A DNA stretch of 64,000 bases from Arcticibacter sp041902385 (GTDB lineage: Bacteria > Bacteroidota > Bacteroidia > Sphingobacteriales > Sphingobacteriaceae). The notes below the pieces were generated by a model, which searched no databases, had not been told where the DNA came from, and was given only the letters and a program-made list of their open reading frames with translations. The position numbers and the translations under genes were made by a program. Positions 49,297-57,139 of this stretch are shown piece after piece. Positions within the stretch are counted from its first letter, which is position 1; every line of letters begins with the position of its first letter. The stretch is taken from NCBI RefSeq assembly GCF_041902385.1, contig NZ_CP169244.1:3968001-4032000 (forward strand). Direction: 5' to 3'.

Positions 49297-49353
49297 CTGC
49301 CTGCGCGTGCAGCTCATAAATGCTTTTGCCATCAGGCAAAAGCGAGCAGGCAG
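49297..49353. other. Two nested inverted repeats
   Basis: CTGCCTGC (49297-49304) pairs with GCAGGCAG (49346-49353), and within it GCTTTTGCC (49322-49330) pairs with GGCAAAAGC around ATCA. The gap between the oxidase gene and the FtsA-like gene otherwise has no content that I can support. Confidence 0.6.
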
Positions 49354-49526
49354 TAAGCTGACGGCTCCTGAGACTGCAGTACATCTTAACCTATTCTTTC
49401 TGGAGTCCGGAAAATGATAGTTAGATTGGTGCCTTAATAGCTGGGATACACTTTTTTTGAATTGGTCTCAGACTGCGACATGTTTTGTCTTAGTCTACCG
49501 TTAGTTTTGCTGAACAATCGTAAGAA

Positions 49527-50051
49527 ATGAACACTACAAACCCTAAATCCGAAAACAGCGCCAGTGCCGCTGCAAGCATTGGCATAGCAGTAGTTGTCAT
49601 ACGGGAGAACAACTCCATCGTTATTGCACATAGTGATGATGACCGTATGTCGGCCACCATTCCCTTTGGCAGCAAAATAATTTATGATGCACTGGAGCTC
49701 GTTTTTAATATCTCACCCGAGGAATTGAAGGACAAAGCTATCCGGCAGCGAATCATGAGCGGCCCCGATCCCGCCTGGGAGATTTCTCACGAGCGGGAGA
49801 ACTGCTCCAGCGAAACAGGCGGCTCAACACGGCGCACAATTGCTCAAACTGTACGGCGGCACTTGGAAGATATTCTCAGGTATACTTACTATTCCATTAA
49901 GAACCACAGGCTGGAGAAAAAGATCAACAACCGCCTGATCATTACAGGCGCCTTTAGTGATTTCCCCGGTCTTAAGTCGATCGCCGAATCAGTTACGGGC
50001 CTCGAATGCGAAGTATGCGTTTGGAACTATCCAGGGACTGAGAAGCAATAG
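49527..50051 (+). CDS. Stand-alone FtsA-like C-terminal half (actin-fold fragment)
   Basis: 174 residues. The start SIGIAVVVIRENNSIVIAHS followed by TIPFGSKIIYDALELVFNIS resembles the FtsA/actin subdomain with a phosphate-2-like strand and the I-P-x-G-x-x-x-x-x-D pattern; a later RLIITGAFSDFPGLKSIAES matches the FtsA adenosine motif (VLTGGGAxLPGL). The N-terminal half of FtsA, including phosphate-1, 1C and the membrane tail, is absent, and the glycines of the adenosine motif are changed to AFS. So it is likely not an active ATPase. It might bind FtsA or FtsZ. This assignment is by eye. The gene precedes the WYL-cREC pair on the same strand. Confidence 0.55.
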   Translation: MNTTNPKSENSASAAASIGIAVVVIRENNSIVIAHSDDDRMSATIPFGSKIIYDALELVFNISPEELKDKAIRQRIMSGPDPAWEISHERENCSSETGGSTRRTIAQTVRRHLEDILRYTYYSIKNHRLEKKINNRLIITGAFSDFPGLKSIAESVTGLECEVCVWNYPGTEKQ

Positions 50052-50207
50052 GCATCGCGATTAAAAAAAGCAATTAAGGTGAGCCCGATTTACAATATTT
50101 GCTGACCGGCTCCATCAGATCAATATGAAATTTGCAACGATCTATGTCACGCACAGGAAGCGTGCCGTTATGGATCGTTGTATTATCTTTACAGCCAATA
50201 TACCCAC

Positions 50208-51131
50208 ATGTCGCAACGCACAATACTATTACGATACAGTATCATTATCAACAGACTACAAAAAGGGCCTTCCAGTTTTGCTGAAATAGATGCAGCGCTT
50301 CGGGCGGCATCAGAGGTATACGGCGATGAGCTGACAGTGAGCACCAAGACCTTTGAAAGGTACCGCAGGGAGATGCTGTCGTCTCTAAACATCGACATCC
50401 GGTTCGACTTCAGCAAAAAGGTTTATTATATTACCAAAGAACAGGATAGCGAGGGAACTCAAAGGCTGTTGGAATCGTTTGAGCTGTTCAATGTAATGAA
50501 GTTGTCGGCAGGTCTTTCGCAATATGTTTTCTTCGAAAAACGGAGCCTGAATGGGATGGACAGCTTTTACAGTATTTTGCAGGCAATTAAGAGCCGGCAT
50601 TGTATCTCCTTCGCATATCATAAGTATTGGAGCGATGAATCGCATCGCCGGCTGGTAGCGCCACTGGCCCTAAAGGAATTCAAGGGACGGTGGTATCTGC
50701 TGGGCAAGGAAGAGGACGGCGGGAACCCGAAAACCTTTGGCCTTGACAGAATAAAAAAGGTAGAGGTGACAAAAAAGCGCTTTAAGCAGCCCGCGGATTT
50801 TGACGTTCAGGCGCTTTACAAGGATAGTTTTGGCATCATCACCTCCAGCGGGCAGCCCGTTGAGCGGGTTGTATTATCCTTTGATCCCTATCAGGGTAAA
50901 TATGTCACTTCCTATCCTTTGCACGTTTCCCAGAAAGTATTGGCTGATAATGAGCAGGAAACCCGCATCAGCCTGGATGTTAAGGTAACGTACGATTTCC
51001 TGATGGAGATCCTTTCGTTTGGCGACCGCGTCAGAGTTTTAGAACCGCTATCTTTCCAAAAAGAGATCATGGAAGTGCACGGGAAAGCACTTCGTTATTA
51101 CGAGAAAAATGTCATACAAGCTATTCCTTGA
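50208..51131 (+). CDS. WYL-domain transcriptional regulator
   Basis: About 307 residues from the ATG 50208 (MSQRTILLRYSIIINRLQKG). A winged helix is at residues 1-75, the WYL domain at about 125-200 (ISFAYHKYW then GRWYLLGKEE and FGLDRIKKVEVT), and a WCX domain at the C-terminus. WYL proteins sense nucleotides or nucleic acid fragments and often control DNA-repair and phage-defence genes. Its end overlaps the start of the cREC gene by 23 bases, so the two are surely co-translated. Confidence 0.9.
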   Translation: MSQRTILLRYSIIINRLQKGPSSFAEIDAALRAASEVYGDELTVSTKTFERYRREMLSSLNIDIRFDFSKKVYYITKEQDSEGTQRLLESFELFNVMKLSAGLSQYVFFEKRSLNGMDSFYSILQAIKSRHCISFAYHKYWSDESHRRLVAPLALKEFKGRWYLLGKEEDGGNPKTFGLDRIKKVEVTKKRFKQPADFDVQALYKDSFGIITSSGQPVERVVLSFDPYQGKYVTSYPLHVSQKVLADNEQETRISLDVKVTYDFLMEILSFGDRVRVLEPLSFQKEIMEVHGKALRYYEKNVIQAIP

Positions 51132-51447
51132 CGACCTGCGTACTGTTGAAATGGTCTATCCAAGCCCGAGCGATGAGGATTTTGTTGTGGTCCGGTCCTA
51201 CTCCGCTTTCCTGAACTGTATAAAGGAAAGAGGCCTGCCGGCCTTTATCAGCTTTGACAATGATCTCGGAGAAGATGAGGAGGGCAACCTGCTGCCCGAC
51301 GAATACGCGGCCTGCAAATGGCTGGTTTATGAAAGCGGACTAGATTTAAGGGGCCTTCGGTTTAAGGTGCACTCTGCGAATCCTGTTGCCAAAGTTCAGA
51401 TTCAAGCGTTACTGACCAACTACGTGAAGTTTCTGGAAGAGAGCTGA
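51109..51447 (+). CDS. Cyclic-phosphate-processing receiver domain (cREC) protein
   Basis: 112 residues. The pattern LFLDDLRTVEMV, then ISFDNDLGEDEEGN, KWLVYESG and VHSANPVAKVQIQALLTNYV fits the cREC family, a receiver-like fold predicted from comparative genomics to process cyclic phosphate ends of nucleotides. Aspartates of the DD and DNDLG motifs would bind metal. It overlaps the WYL regulator gene, a combination that suggests an RNA-repair or nucleotide-signal module. It is the last gene of the pair. Confidence 0.8.
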   Translation: MSYKLFLDDLRTVEMVYPSPSDEDFVVVRSYSAFLNCIKERGLPAFISFDNDLGEDEEGNLLPDEYAACKWLVYESGLDLRGLRFKVHSANPVAKVQIQALLTNYVKFLEES

Positions 51448-51528
51448 GGTGTCAGGACTTGAATCGCGTTATCAATTTCCTGAAGGAGGACTGCTTCTCA
51501 GGATCGTCGGTATTAAGCTGCCATACTT

Positions 51529-51648
51529 CTAGGAGTCAGCTGAAAACAGAGAGACCAGAACCTTATCAATCCTTCAATCGTCCATATCAACTACTTCCAG
51601 ATCAAAACCTTTCCATGTAACTTCTGCCCCTTCCCCTGGTATGAATAT
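51529..51648 (-). pseudogene. CorC/HlyC-type domain remnant
   Basis: A 40-codon minus-strand stretch reads IPGEGAEVTWKGFDLEVVDM, DD, stop, RIDKVLVSLFSADS. This is the C-terminal strand pair of the CorC/HlyC transporter-associated domain (GExxExxGxxFEVxxMDGxRIxxV), with TGA at a position that usually carries Arg or similar. The rest of the gene (CNNM membrane part and CBS pair) is absent. The surrounding gap from 51448 to 51901 holds no other feature except a terminator. Confidence 0.5.
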
Positions 51649-51765
51649 TCACCAATCTTAAACCTATTGAAAAGCAGAAAGAATGCACATCATGCGCAAA
51701 AATGAAAAGCAGGTCCTCAAAAGAGAAAAAGAGGCCTTATCAGCCTTAAACCACGTTCAGTCAAA

Positions 51766-51800
51766 AAAAGCCCCGTCACGATGAGCGTGAGCAGGGCACC
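51766..51800 (-). terminator. Terminator of the HipA-DUF3037 operon
   Basis: On the minus strand GCCCTGCTCACG pairs with CGTGACGGGGC and is followed by T7. It lies 101 bases after the DUF3037 stop. Confidence 0.8.
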
Positions 51801-51901
51801 TAAACCTTATCATTGCAAAAGTAGAAAATTACTTATACATCTGTCAAGAGTGCGGAGCATATTTCTTTCAAATTACATTTAAATTACAAAGAGCGCCGGC
51901 A

Positions 51902-52285
51902 TCACAGCACGAGTTCATGAAAGAGCTTATCAAGCGTTGCTGCCGGATCAGGACTGAGGCCCGGGTGAACTTTCGATGCCTGCACCACGGTGCTCCGGGT
52001 GGCGGTAAGCCAGCGGAAACGTGAGGCAGCGTCCAGCTTTGCTATGGGGCTCCTGCATTCGGCGCCTTTACATATGGCATCTACCGCATTTAAATGTTCT
52101 TTCAGTTCTTCGGGATCTAAAGAAGGAGAAAACGCACGGAGCCTTCCTTCGTCCAGATGATAACGGCATTCCAGGAACTTGCGCTTGCCGCAATAGAGCA
52201 CCACTCCCACATTGAGAAACTCTTCGCGCTCCATTCGCGGTACCACTCTAATCACCGCGTACTCAAATAAGTAGTTCTCTTGCAT
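51902..52285 (-). CDS. DUF3037 protein
   Basis: About 127 residues from ATG 52285 (MQENYLFEYAVIRVVPRMER), chosen over an ATG six codons upstream. EFLNVGVVLYCGKRKFLECR is the DUF3037 signature. The C-terminus ends in a helical KLFHELVL. Its start overlaps the end of the HipA-like kinase gene by 23 bases. DUF3037 and HipA-like kinase genes are widely found side by side; the joint function is unknown. It may be a partner or target protein of the kinase. Confidence 0.85.
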   Translation of the reverse strand: MQENYLFEYAVIRVVPRMEREEFLNVGVVLYCGKRKFLECRYHLDEGRLRAFSPSLDPEELKEHLNAVDAICKGAECRSPIAKLDAASRFRWLTATRSTVVQASKVHPGLSPDPAATLDKLFHELVL

Positions 52286-53060
52286 GCTGAGCTTCTTTAA
52301 CAAATATATCCGATGAATTTATGCGTAGCTCGAGGAAACCGGAGTACACGTTCCTTACTTCTTCTTCCGTATCGTCAGGAAAATTGACGCTGATCCATTC
52401 GCCGGGAATGAGGGACACCACATCACGGATCACCTCTGGGCGCAGCTGCTCCTTCATCCACGCATCTGCAGCGTCAAGTTCAGAAGCAAACGGCAGAAGC
52501 ACGTGGTCCTTCACCTGCACAAAAGGACGCTGCGCCTGTTCGCGCCAGTTTGTCCAGGAATGATGAAAGTACAACGACGCGCCATGATCGATCAGCCACA
52601 ACTCTTTATGCCAGGTCAGCATATTAGTATTTCGGGCAGTGCGGTCGACATTCGTCAGCAGGCAATCAAGCCAAACGATTTTTGAGGCAAGCGCAGCGTC
52701 TACTTTGGTTACCAGGGGATCAAAGGTGATAGCACCTGAGAGGTAGTGAAGGGCGAGGTTTAGTCCAACACTGAATTTCAGAAGGTCCTGAATCTCCTCG
52801 TCAGGTTCTGTTCTTCCAAATGCTTCATCAAGGTTGGCAAACACTATTTCCGGAACTTTGAGTCCTGCCCTTCTGGCCAGCTCTCCCCCTATCAGCTCGG
52901 CAATGAGCGCCTTCACTCCTTGTCCGGCTCCCCTGAACTTGAGGACATATAAAAAACCGTCATCGGCCTCTGCGATGGCCGGAAGCGAACCTCCTTCCCT
53001 CAGAGGCGTGACGTAACGCATGACGTTAACCGTCCTTAGTTCTTCTGTGTGATTACCCAT
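52263..53060 (-). CDS. HipA-family (HipA_2) kinase-like protein
   Basis: 265 residues. It is shorter than canonical HipA (about 440) and lacks the N-terminal subdomain. The nucleotide-binding loop region FLYVLKFRGAGQGVKALIAE, the catalytic loop WLDCLLTNVDRTARNTNML (Asp-x5-Asn) and the metal motif LIDHGASLYFH are all present, so an active kinase is likely. No HipB-type repressor lies next to it; instead the second gene encodes DUF3037. Members of the HipA_2 group are seen with DUF3037 in many genomes, so this is likely a two-gene module, perhaps toxin-antitoxin-like. Confidence 0.87.
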   Translation of the reverse strand: MGNHTEELRTVNVMRYVTPLREGGSLPAIAEADDGFLYVLKFRGAGQGVKALIAELIGGELARRAGLKVPEIVFANLDEAFGRTEPDEEIQDLLKFSVGLNLALHYLSGAITFDPLVTKVDAALASKIVWLDCLLTNVDRTARNTNMLTWHKELWLIDHGASLYFHHSWTNWREQAQRPFVQVKDHVLLPFASELDAADAWMKEQLRPEVIRDVVSLIPGEWISVNFPDDTEEEVRNVYSGFLELRINSSDIFVKEAQHARELLI

Positions 53061-53316
53061 ATCAGATGTATCCCTAATAGCGGACTAAAATACGGGGAAT
53101 TCGGGAAATTGCTTAAAGCGATCTGAAAAAGCGGAACGGAGGATGCTGCATGAAGCGGGCGCACGATCACTCACTATTTTTTAAAAGAGCAAGGTACGAG
53201 CGGGAATTTAAAGGATAGACAAAGTTTAGAAAAATACTCATGAGCTGCGCTCACAAACGGAGATAAAAATTGCTTGAATGTTCTTTGTGACCATTAAAAG
53301 AACAAATATACTTTCA

Positions 53317-53358
53317 CAAAAAAGCCATCAGGGCATTGACGTCCCTGATGGCTTTTTT
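53317..53358. terminator. Bidirectional terminator beside the OmpA gene
   Basis: AAAAAAGCCATCAGGG and CCCTGATGGCTTTTTT are exact inverted repeats with an 8-base loop. On the minus strand it ends the OmpA transcript. Confidence 0.95.
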
Positions 53359-53359
53359 A

Positions 53360-53890
53360 TTATTGTGCAGGCTTTATTTCAACCCTGCGGTTCAACGCTC
53401 TGCCTTCTTCATTGGCATTGCTGGCAATTGGCTTGGTCTCACCAAAACCCTTAACTGTGAGGTTGGCTCCATCAATTCCGGCATTTACCAGGTAGGTCTT
53501 TACCGCATTTGCGCGGTCGATTGAAAGAGACATATTGTGCTGGCTGGTGCCTTCTTCAGATGAGTGACCATTCAGAACGAACCTTGCACCCGGATCTTTT
53601 TTCATTTCTCTTGAAGCCTGTTCCAGGATCTCGTAGGAACCTGTCTTAAGCACCACTGAATTGAACTCAAACTGGATGTTCTTGAAATTGAAGTTAGGCT
53701 TTTCAACAGGAGCCGGCTCTTCTTTCTTTTCCTCAACTGGGGCAGTCTGCGCGGGCTGCTCTGCAGGAGCTTCTTCTTTTACAGGTGTTGGAGTAGGCTT
53801 GGCAGCGGCTTTTTTAGCCTTACAAGCGTTTAAAGATAGTCCTACCGACAAAGCCATCACGGCCAGGAGGTAAAATTTTGGTTTTCTCAT
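53360..53890 (-). CDS. OmpA-family peptidoglycan-binding lipoprotein
   Basis: 176 residues from the ATG 53890 (MRKPKFYLLAVMALSVGLSL then NAC, the lipoprotein cysteine). A proline/glutamate/alanine-rich spacer (residues about 30-68) leads to a C-terminal OmpA domain with FVLNGHSSEEGTSQHNMSLS and NRRVEIKP, containing the conserved Asp/Arg diaminopimelate contacts in modified form (GHSSEEG). It probably tethers the outer membrane to peptidoglycan. The spacer resembles Pal-type linkers. Confidence 0.9.
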   Translation of the reverse strand: MRKPKFYLLAVMALSVGLSLNACKAKKAAAKPTPTPVKEEAPAEQPAQTAPVEEKKEEPAPVEKPNFNFKNIQFEFNSVVLKTGSYEILEQASREMKKDPGARFVLNGHSSEEGTSQHNMSLSIDRANAVKTYLVNAGIDGANLTVKGFGETKPIASNANEEGRALNRRVEIKPAQ

Positions 53891-54040
53891 CGTATCTAAG
53901 GTTGTTTTTTTTGTAAACATAAAAAATATCCAACAATCGTCAATACCTGAACCGCAGTTTCCCCCCATCAGCCCCTATAAGGGGGCAAATGCGACATAGT
54001 ACGGCCTTGATTGCGACAAGCCCTTTATGTAGATTTGAGT

Positions 54041-55024
54041 ATGAAAGACATCGCCGTATTAATCCCTTATGGAGAGCTGAGCCTGAGCAACATTGAGGCC
54101 ACCTACAAGATGTTCACCAAGGTCAACGAGGCGCTAGCCGGCGCTGGGAAAGCTCCCCTGTTCAAGGTGCGACTTGTGGGCCTGTCCACGGAGACTACTG
54201 TCAGCAAAGGTATTTTTACTATACGGCCCAATGTAACCATTGCCGAAGCGGCGCGTTATGATCTGATCATTATCCCTGCGGTACACGGCGAGATCAACGG
54301 AGTTCTGAAAGCAAATGAGGCTTTTATCCCCTGGCTGATCAAACAGCACAGGGCCGGCGCCGAACTTGTTTCTCTTTGTATCGGAGCTTTCCTGCTCGCT
54401 TCAACAGGCCTTCTTGACGGGCGCTCCTGCACGACGCACTGGCTGATGGCTAACGAGTTTAAGAGCCTGTTCCCCAGGGTGGATCTGCAGGCCTACAAGA
54501 TCATTACCGACGAGCGCGGCATTTATACAAGCGGCGGAGCTTATTCATCGCTGAATCTTATCCTGTATCTGGTTGAAAAGTTCGCAGGCCGCGAAATGGC
54601 GCTGCTTTCGTCGAAAGTATTCGAGATCGACATCGACCGGAACAGCCAGTCGCCCTTTATTATCTTCCGCGGGCAAAAAGAGCATGAAGATGAGGTGATC
54701 AGAAAGGTGCAGTTGTTCATTGAAAATAACTATCAGGAAAAGGTTTCGGTAGAACAGGTAGCGTCGATGTTTGCCATCAGCCGCCGTCATCTTGAACGGA
54801 GGTTTAAGAGAGCAACGTCCAATACCGTACTTGAATATCTGCAGCGGGTTCGCGTTGAAGCGGCTAAGCTGAGCCTGGAGTCCATGCGCGACAATGTAAA
54901 TGAAGTGATGTACAAGACCGGATACACTGATCCCAAGGCGTTCAGAAGTATCTTCAGAAAGATTACGGGCCTTACACCTCTTGAGTACCGTAATAAGTAT
55001 AATAAAGATCTGAGGGTTGCATAA
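54041..55024 (+). CDS. GlxA-type AraC transcriptional regulator
   Basis: About 327 residues from the ATG 54041 (MKDIAVLIPYGELSLSNIEA). The N-terminal DJ-1/PfpI-like domain covers residues 1-190 (SLCIGAFLLASTGLLDGRSC, with an intact Cys, and TTHW). A C-terminal AraC HTH pair follows (VEQVASMFAISRRHLERRFK and ARRKTGY-like VMYKTGYTDPKAFRSIFRKI). These regulators sense small amines or aldehydes. It is divergent from OmpA with a 150-base gap. Confidence 0.92.
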   Translation: MKDIAVLIPYGELSLSNIEATYKMFTKVNEALAGAGKAPLFKVRLVGLSTETTVSKGIFTIRPNVTIAEAARYDLIIIPAVHGEINGVLKANEAFIPWLIKQHRAGAELVSLCIGAFLLASTGLLDGRSCTTHWLMANEFKSLFPRVDLQAYKIITDERGIYTSGGAYSSLNLILYLVEKFAGREMALLSSKVFEIDIDRNSQSPFIIFRGQKEHEDEVIRKVQLFIENNYQEKVSVEQVASMFAISRRHLERRFKRATSNTVLEYLQRVRVEAAKLSLESMRDNVNEVMYKTGYTDPKAFRSIFRKITGLTPLEYRNKYNKDLRVA

Positions 55025-55079
55025 ATAGACACAGCAATGTAATAATACGGCCCTCCCCTGTTATTATAATAAAAATATG

Positions 55080-55087
55080 TAACTTTG
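55080..55087 (+). promoter_or_regulatory. TAnnTTTG -7 box of the DEAD helicase
   Basis: TAACTTTG matches the consensus. It puts transcription start near 55094 and so a leader of about 120 nt. Confidence 0.45.
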
Positions 55088-55093
55088 CAGCCG

Positions 55094-55214
55094 TACACTC
55101 GTATTGTTAACAACATCTGCATTACCAGATTACTATTCATTACAGTGGCCAGGATAACTCCCCTTTGTATCGATCATCTGGTGGTTAACAAAAATTAATT
55201 TAATCATTTACAAT
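55094..55214 (+). other. Long structured 5' leader of the DEAD helicase gene
   Basis: GTTAAC at about 55106 and again just before the coding region can pair, and inside them ACCAGAT pairs with ATCTGGT, enclosing a large loop. Long structured leaders are common in cold-induced helicase and csp genes. Confidence 0.4.
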
Positions 55215-56498
55215 TTGTCATTCGAAAATTTAAAACTTAATGCTTCTATATTAAAGGCATTAACAACTGAAGGATATGAACGTCCTACTCCGGTCCAGGA
55301 AAGATCTATTCCATTGGTGCTGGAAGGCAGGGACCTTTTGGCCTGTGCCCAGACGGGAACAGGAAAAACGGCAGCATTTGCGCTGCCAATCCTGCATTTA
55401 CTGCAATCCGACAGGAATGCAGCAGGAAAAAGAGCGATCAGATCTCTGATACTCACCCCCACCCGTGAGCTTGCTATTCAAATCAGCGAGAGTTTCACCG
55501 CCTATGGAAAGCATACCGGCCTGAAACATATGGTGATCTTCGGTGGTGTATCTGCCGGATCTCAGATCTCGGGACTGCGTGCAGGAACAGACGTTCTGAT
55601 TGCCACTCCCGGGCGACTGCTCGACCTGATGAACCAGAAAGAAGTAAACCTGCAGCATCTGCAAATCTTTGTGCTGGATGAAGCAGACCGCATGCTCGAC
55701 ATGGGATTTATTGCAGACGTAAAAAAGGTGATTGCAAAACTGCCTCAGAAGCGCCAGACCCTTTTGTTCTCTGCTACCATGCCTTCGGAAATTGCCAGCC
55801 TCGCAGGCAGTATTCTGAACAACCCTGCCAGGATTGAAGTTACTCCGGTATCATCTACAGCCGAAAAGGTGCAGCAGTCCGTTTATGCTGTTGACAAGAA
55901 AGATAAGGGATATCTCCTGATTCACCTGATCAGTACCATAAAGATGAAAAGCGTCCTGGTCTTTACAAGAACCAAGTACGGGGCTGACAAACTCGCCAGG
56001 GCCTTGAATAAAGCAAAGATAAGTGCCGACGCAATCCACGGCAATAAGGCGCAAAATGCCAGGCAAAAAGCGCTGAACAATTTCAAGAGCGGCAATATCC
56101 AGGTGCTCGTAGCCACAGACATTGCTGCCAGAGGGATTGACATTGAAGAGCTGCCCTACGTGATCAACTTTGAGCTGCCTAACTTGCCGGAAACTTACGT
56201 ACACCGGATTGGACGTACGGGAAGAGCCGGACAGAGCGGAACGGCAATCTCCTTCTGTGATGTTGAAGAAAGACCGTACTTAAAAGATATCAATAAGGTA
56301 ACGGCACAATCGATCCCGGTCATCACCGAGCACCCTTTTCCGGCTTCGACTATTTTTACAGAAACACCGGAAGAAAAGAAAGGCGGAAATCAGGCAAAGC
56401 AAGGCGTTCGGAAGCCTTCACAGAACAAAAGGAGACCCTTCAGATCGAAGCAGAAAGCTAAGTCTGGCGGCCAGCAATCGCGGCCAGCTGTGGTTTAA
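55215..56498 (+). CDS. DEAD-box RNA helicase (RhlE-like)
   Basis: 427 residues from a TTG start (LSFENLKLNASILKALTTEG). All core motifs are present: ERSIPLVLEGRDLLACAQTG (Q motif and Walker A), TGTGKTAAFALP, PTRELAIQ, VLDEADRMLD (DEAD), SATMP, HRIGRTGRAGQSG. A basic, low-complexity C-terminus (KGGNQAKQGVRKPSQNKRR) would bind RNA. Such helicases unwind structured mRNA or rRNA, especially in cold. It lies 93 bases upstream of a cold-shock gene and 640 bases upstream of an RRM gene on the same strand. Confidence 0.95.
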   Translation: MSFENLKLNASILKALTTEGYERPTPVQERSIPLVLEGRDLLACAQTGTGKTAAFALPILHLLQSDRNAAGKRAIRSLILTPTRELAIQISESFTAYGKHTGLKHMVIFGGVSAGSQISGLRAGTDVLIATPGRLLDLMNQKEVNLQHLQIFVLDEADRMLDMGFIADVKKVIAKLPQKRQTLLFSATMPSEIASLAGSILNNPARIEVTPVSSTAEKVQQSVYAVDKKDKGYLLIHLISTIKMKSVLVFTRTKYGADKLARALNKAKISADAIHGNKAQNARQKALNNFKSGNIQVLVATDIAARGIDIEELPYVINFELPNLPETYVHRIGRTGRAGQSGTAISFCDVEERPYLKDINKVTAQSIPVITEHPFPASTIFTETPEEKKGGNQAKQGVRKPSQNKRRPFRSKQKAKSGGQQSRPAVV

Positions 56499-56591
56499 AC
56501 AGCTTTTTTCCGTTTTGAGATTTTTTTCATCTGCGGAAAAACTTTTATCAATAATTTAAGTTATCTTTAGAAAATAATAAAACACAATACA

Positions 56592-56783
56592 ATGCAAAAA
56601 GGAACAGTTAAATTTTTCAATGAAACTAAAGGTTTCGGTTTTATCACCCCTCACAACGGCGGCGCCGAAATTTTTGTTCATTCCTCAGGCCTCATCGACA
56701 ACATTCGTCAAAACGACACTGTTGAGTATGAAGTAGAGCAAGGTCGTAAAGGACCTAACGCGGTAAATGTAAAAGTAGCTTAA
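56592..56783 (+). CDS. Cold-shock protein (CspA family)
   Basis: 63 residues covering one cold-shock domain. KGTVKFFNETKGFGFITPHN and the RNP motif GFGFITP and IFVHSSG are intact; these aromatic residues stack on single-stranded RNA or DNA. It melts mRNA structure after a temperature drop. It follows the DEAD helicase and precedes an RRM protein, a set with a common RNA-chaperone theme. Confidence 0.97.
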   Translation: MQKGTVKFFNETKGFGFITPHNGGAEIFVHSSGLIDNIRQNDTVEYEVEQGRKGPNAVNVKVA

Positions 56784-56807
56784 AATACTATATAGATTAA
56801 TCGTGAA

Positions 56808-56840
56808 AAGCCGGAATCCTTCAATTCCGGCTTCTTGTTT
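56808..56840 (+). terminator. Terminator after the cold-shock gene
   Basis: AAGCCGGAAT and ATTCCGGCTT pair around CCTTCA, followed by CTTGTTTTG. Confidence 0.85.
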
Positions 56841-57139
56841 TGTATCAGCACCAAGTGTTAAGAAGATCGGTTCCAACCCTGATCGTCAGCTGACCGGCAA
56901 AACAAATAATGGATAGGTTGCTGCAGACCACCTGTTCCGAGTTGAACCGATGCTCCACACCCAACCCTTCATTCAAGAAGACATCAATAAGAAAGCTAAG
57001 CTTCTTGCGTGACACACCCTTTTGGATGGTGTTATAGTCAATAAAGAAACAACAAGTTACTCTGGTGAACGATCATCCGGGATGTGCTTAAAAAAGCACT
57101 GCGGCATAGGTTCACCACTATTAAAAAACAAATTATTAA
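56841..57139. other. Gap between the cold-shock and RRM genes
   Basis: No supported gene. The minus strand has an open stretch of about 75 codons (56860-57085) without a start codon or recognised family; it may be decayed sequence. The 5' leader and promoter of the RRM gene should lie at its end. Confidence 0.4.

Noticed and set aside
51690..51785. 30-codon plus-strand frame in the gap after cREC
   Set aside because: Runs into the minus-strand terminator hairpin and lacks any support.
56860..57085. Open minus-strand stretch of about 75 codons between csp and RRM genes
   Set aside because: No start codon and no recognised family; may be chance or very decayed sequence.
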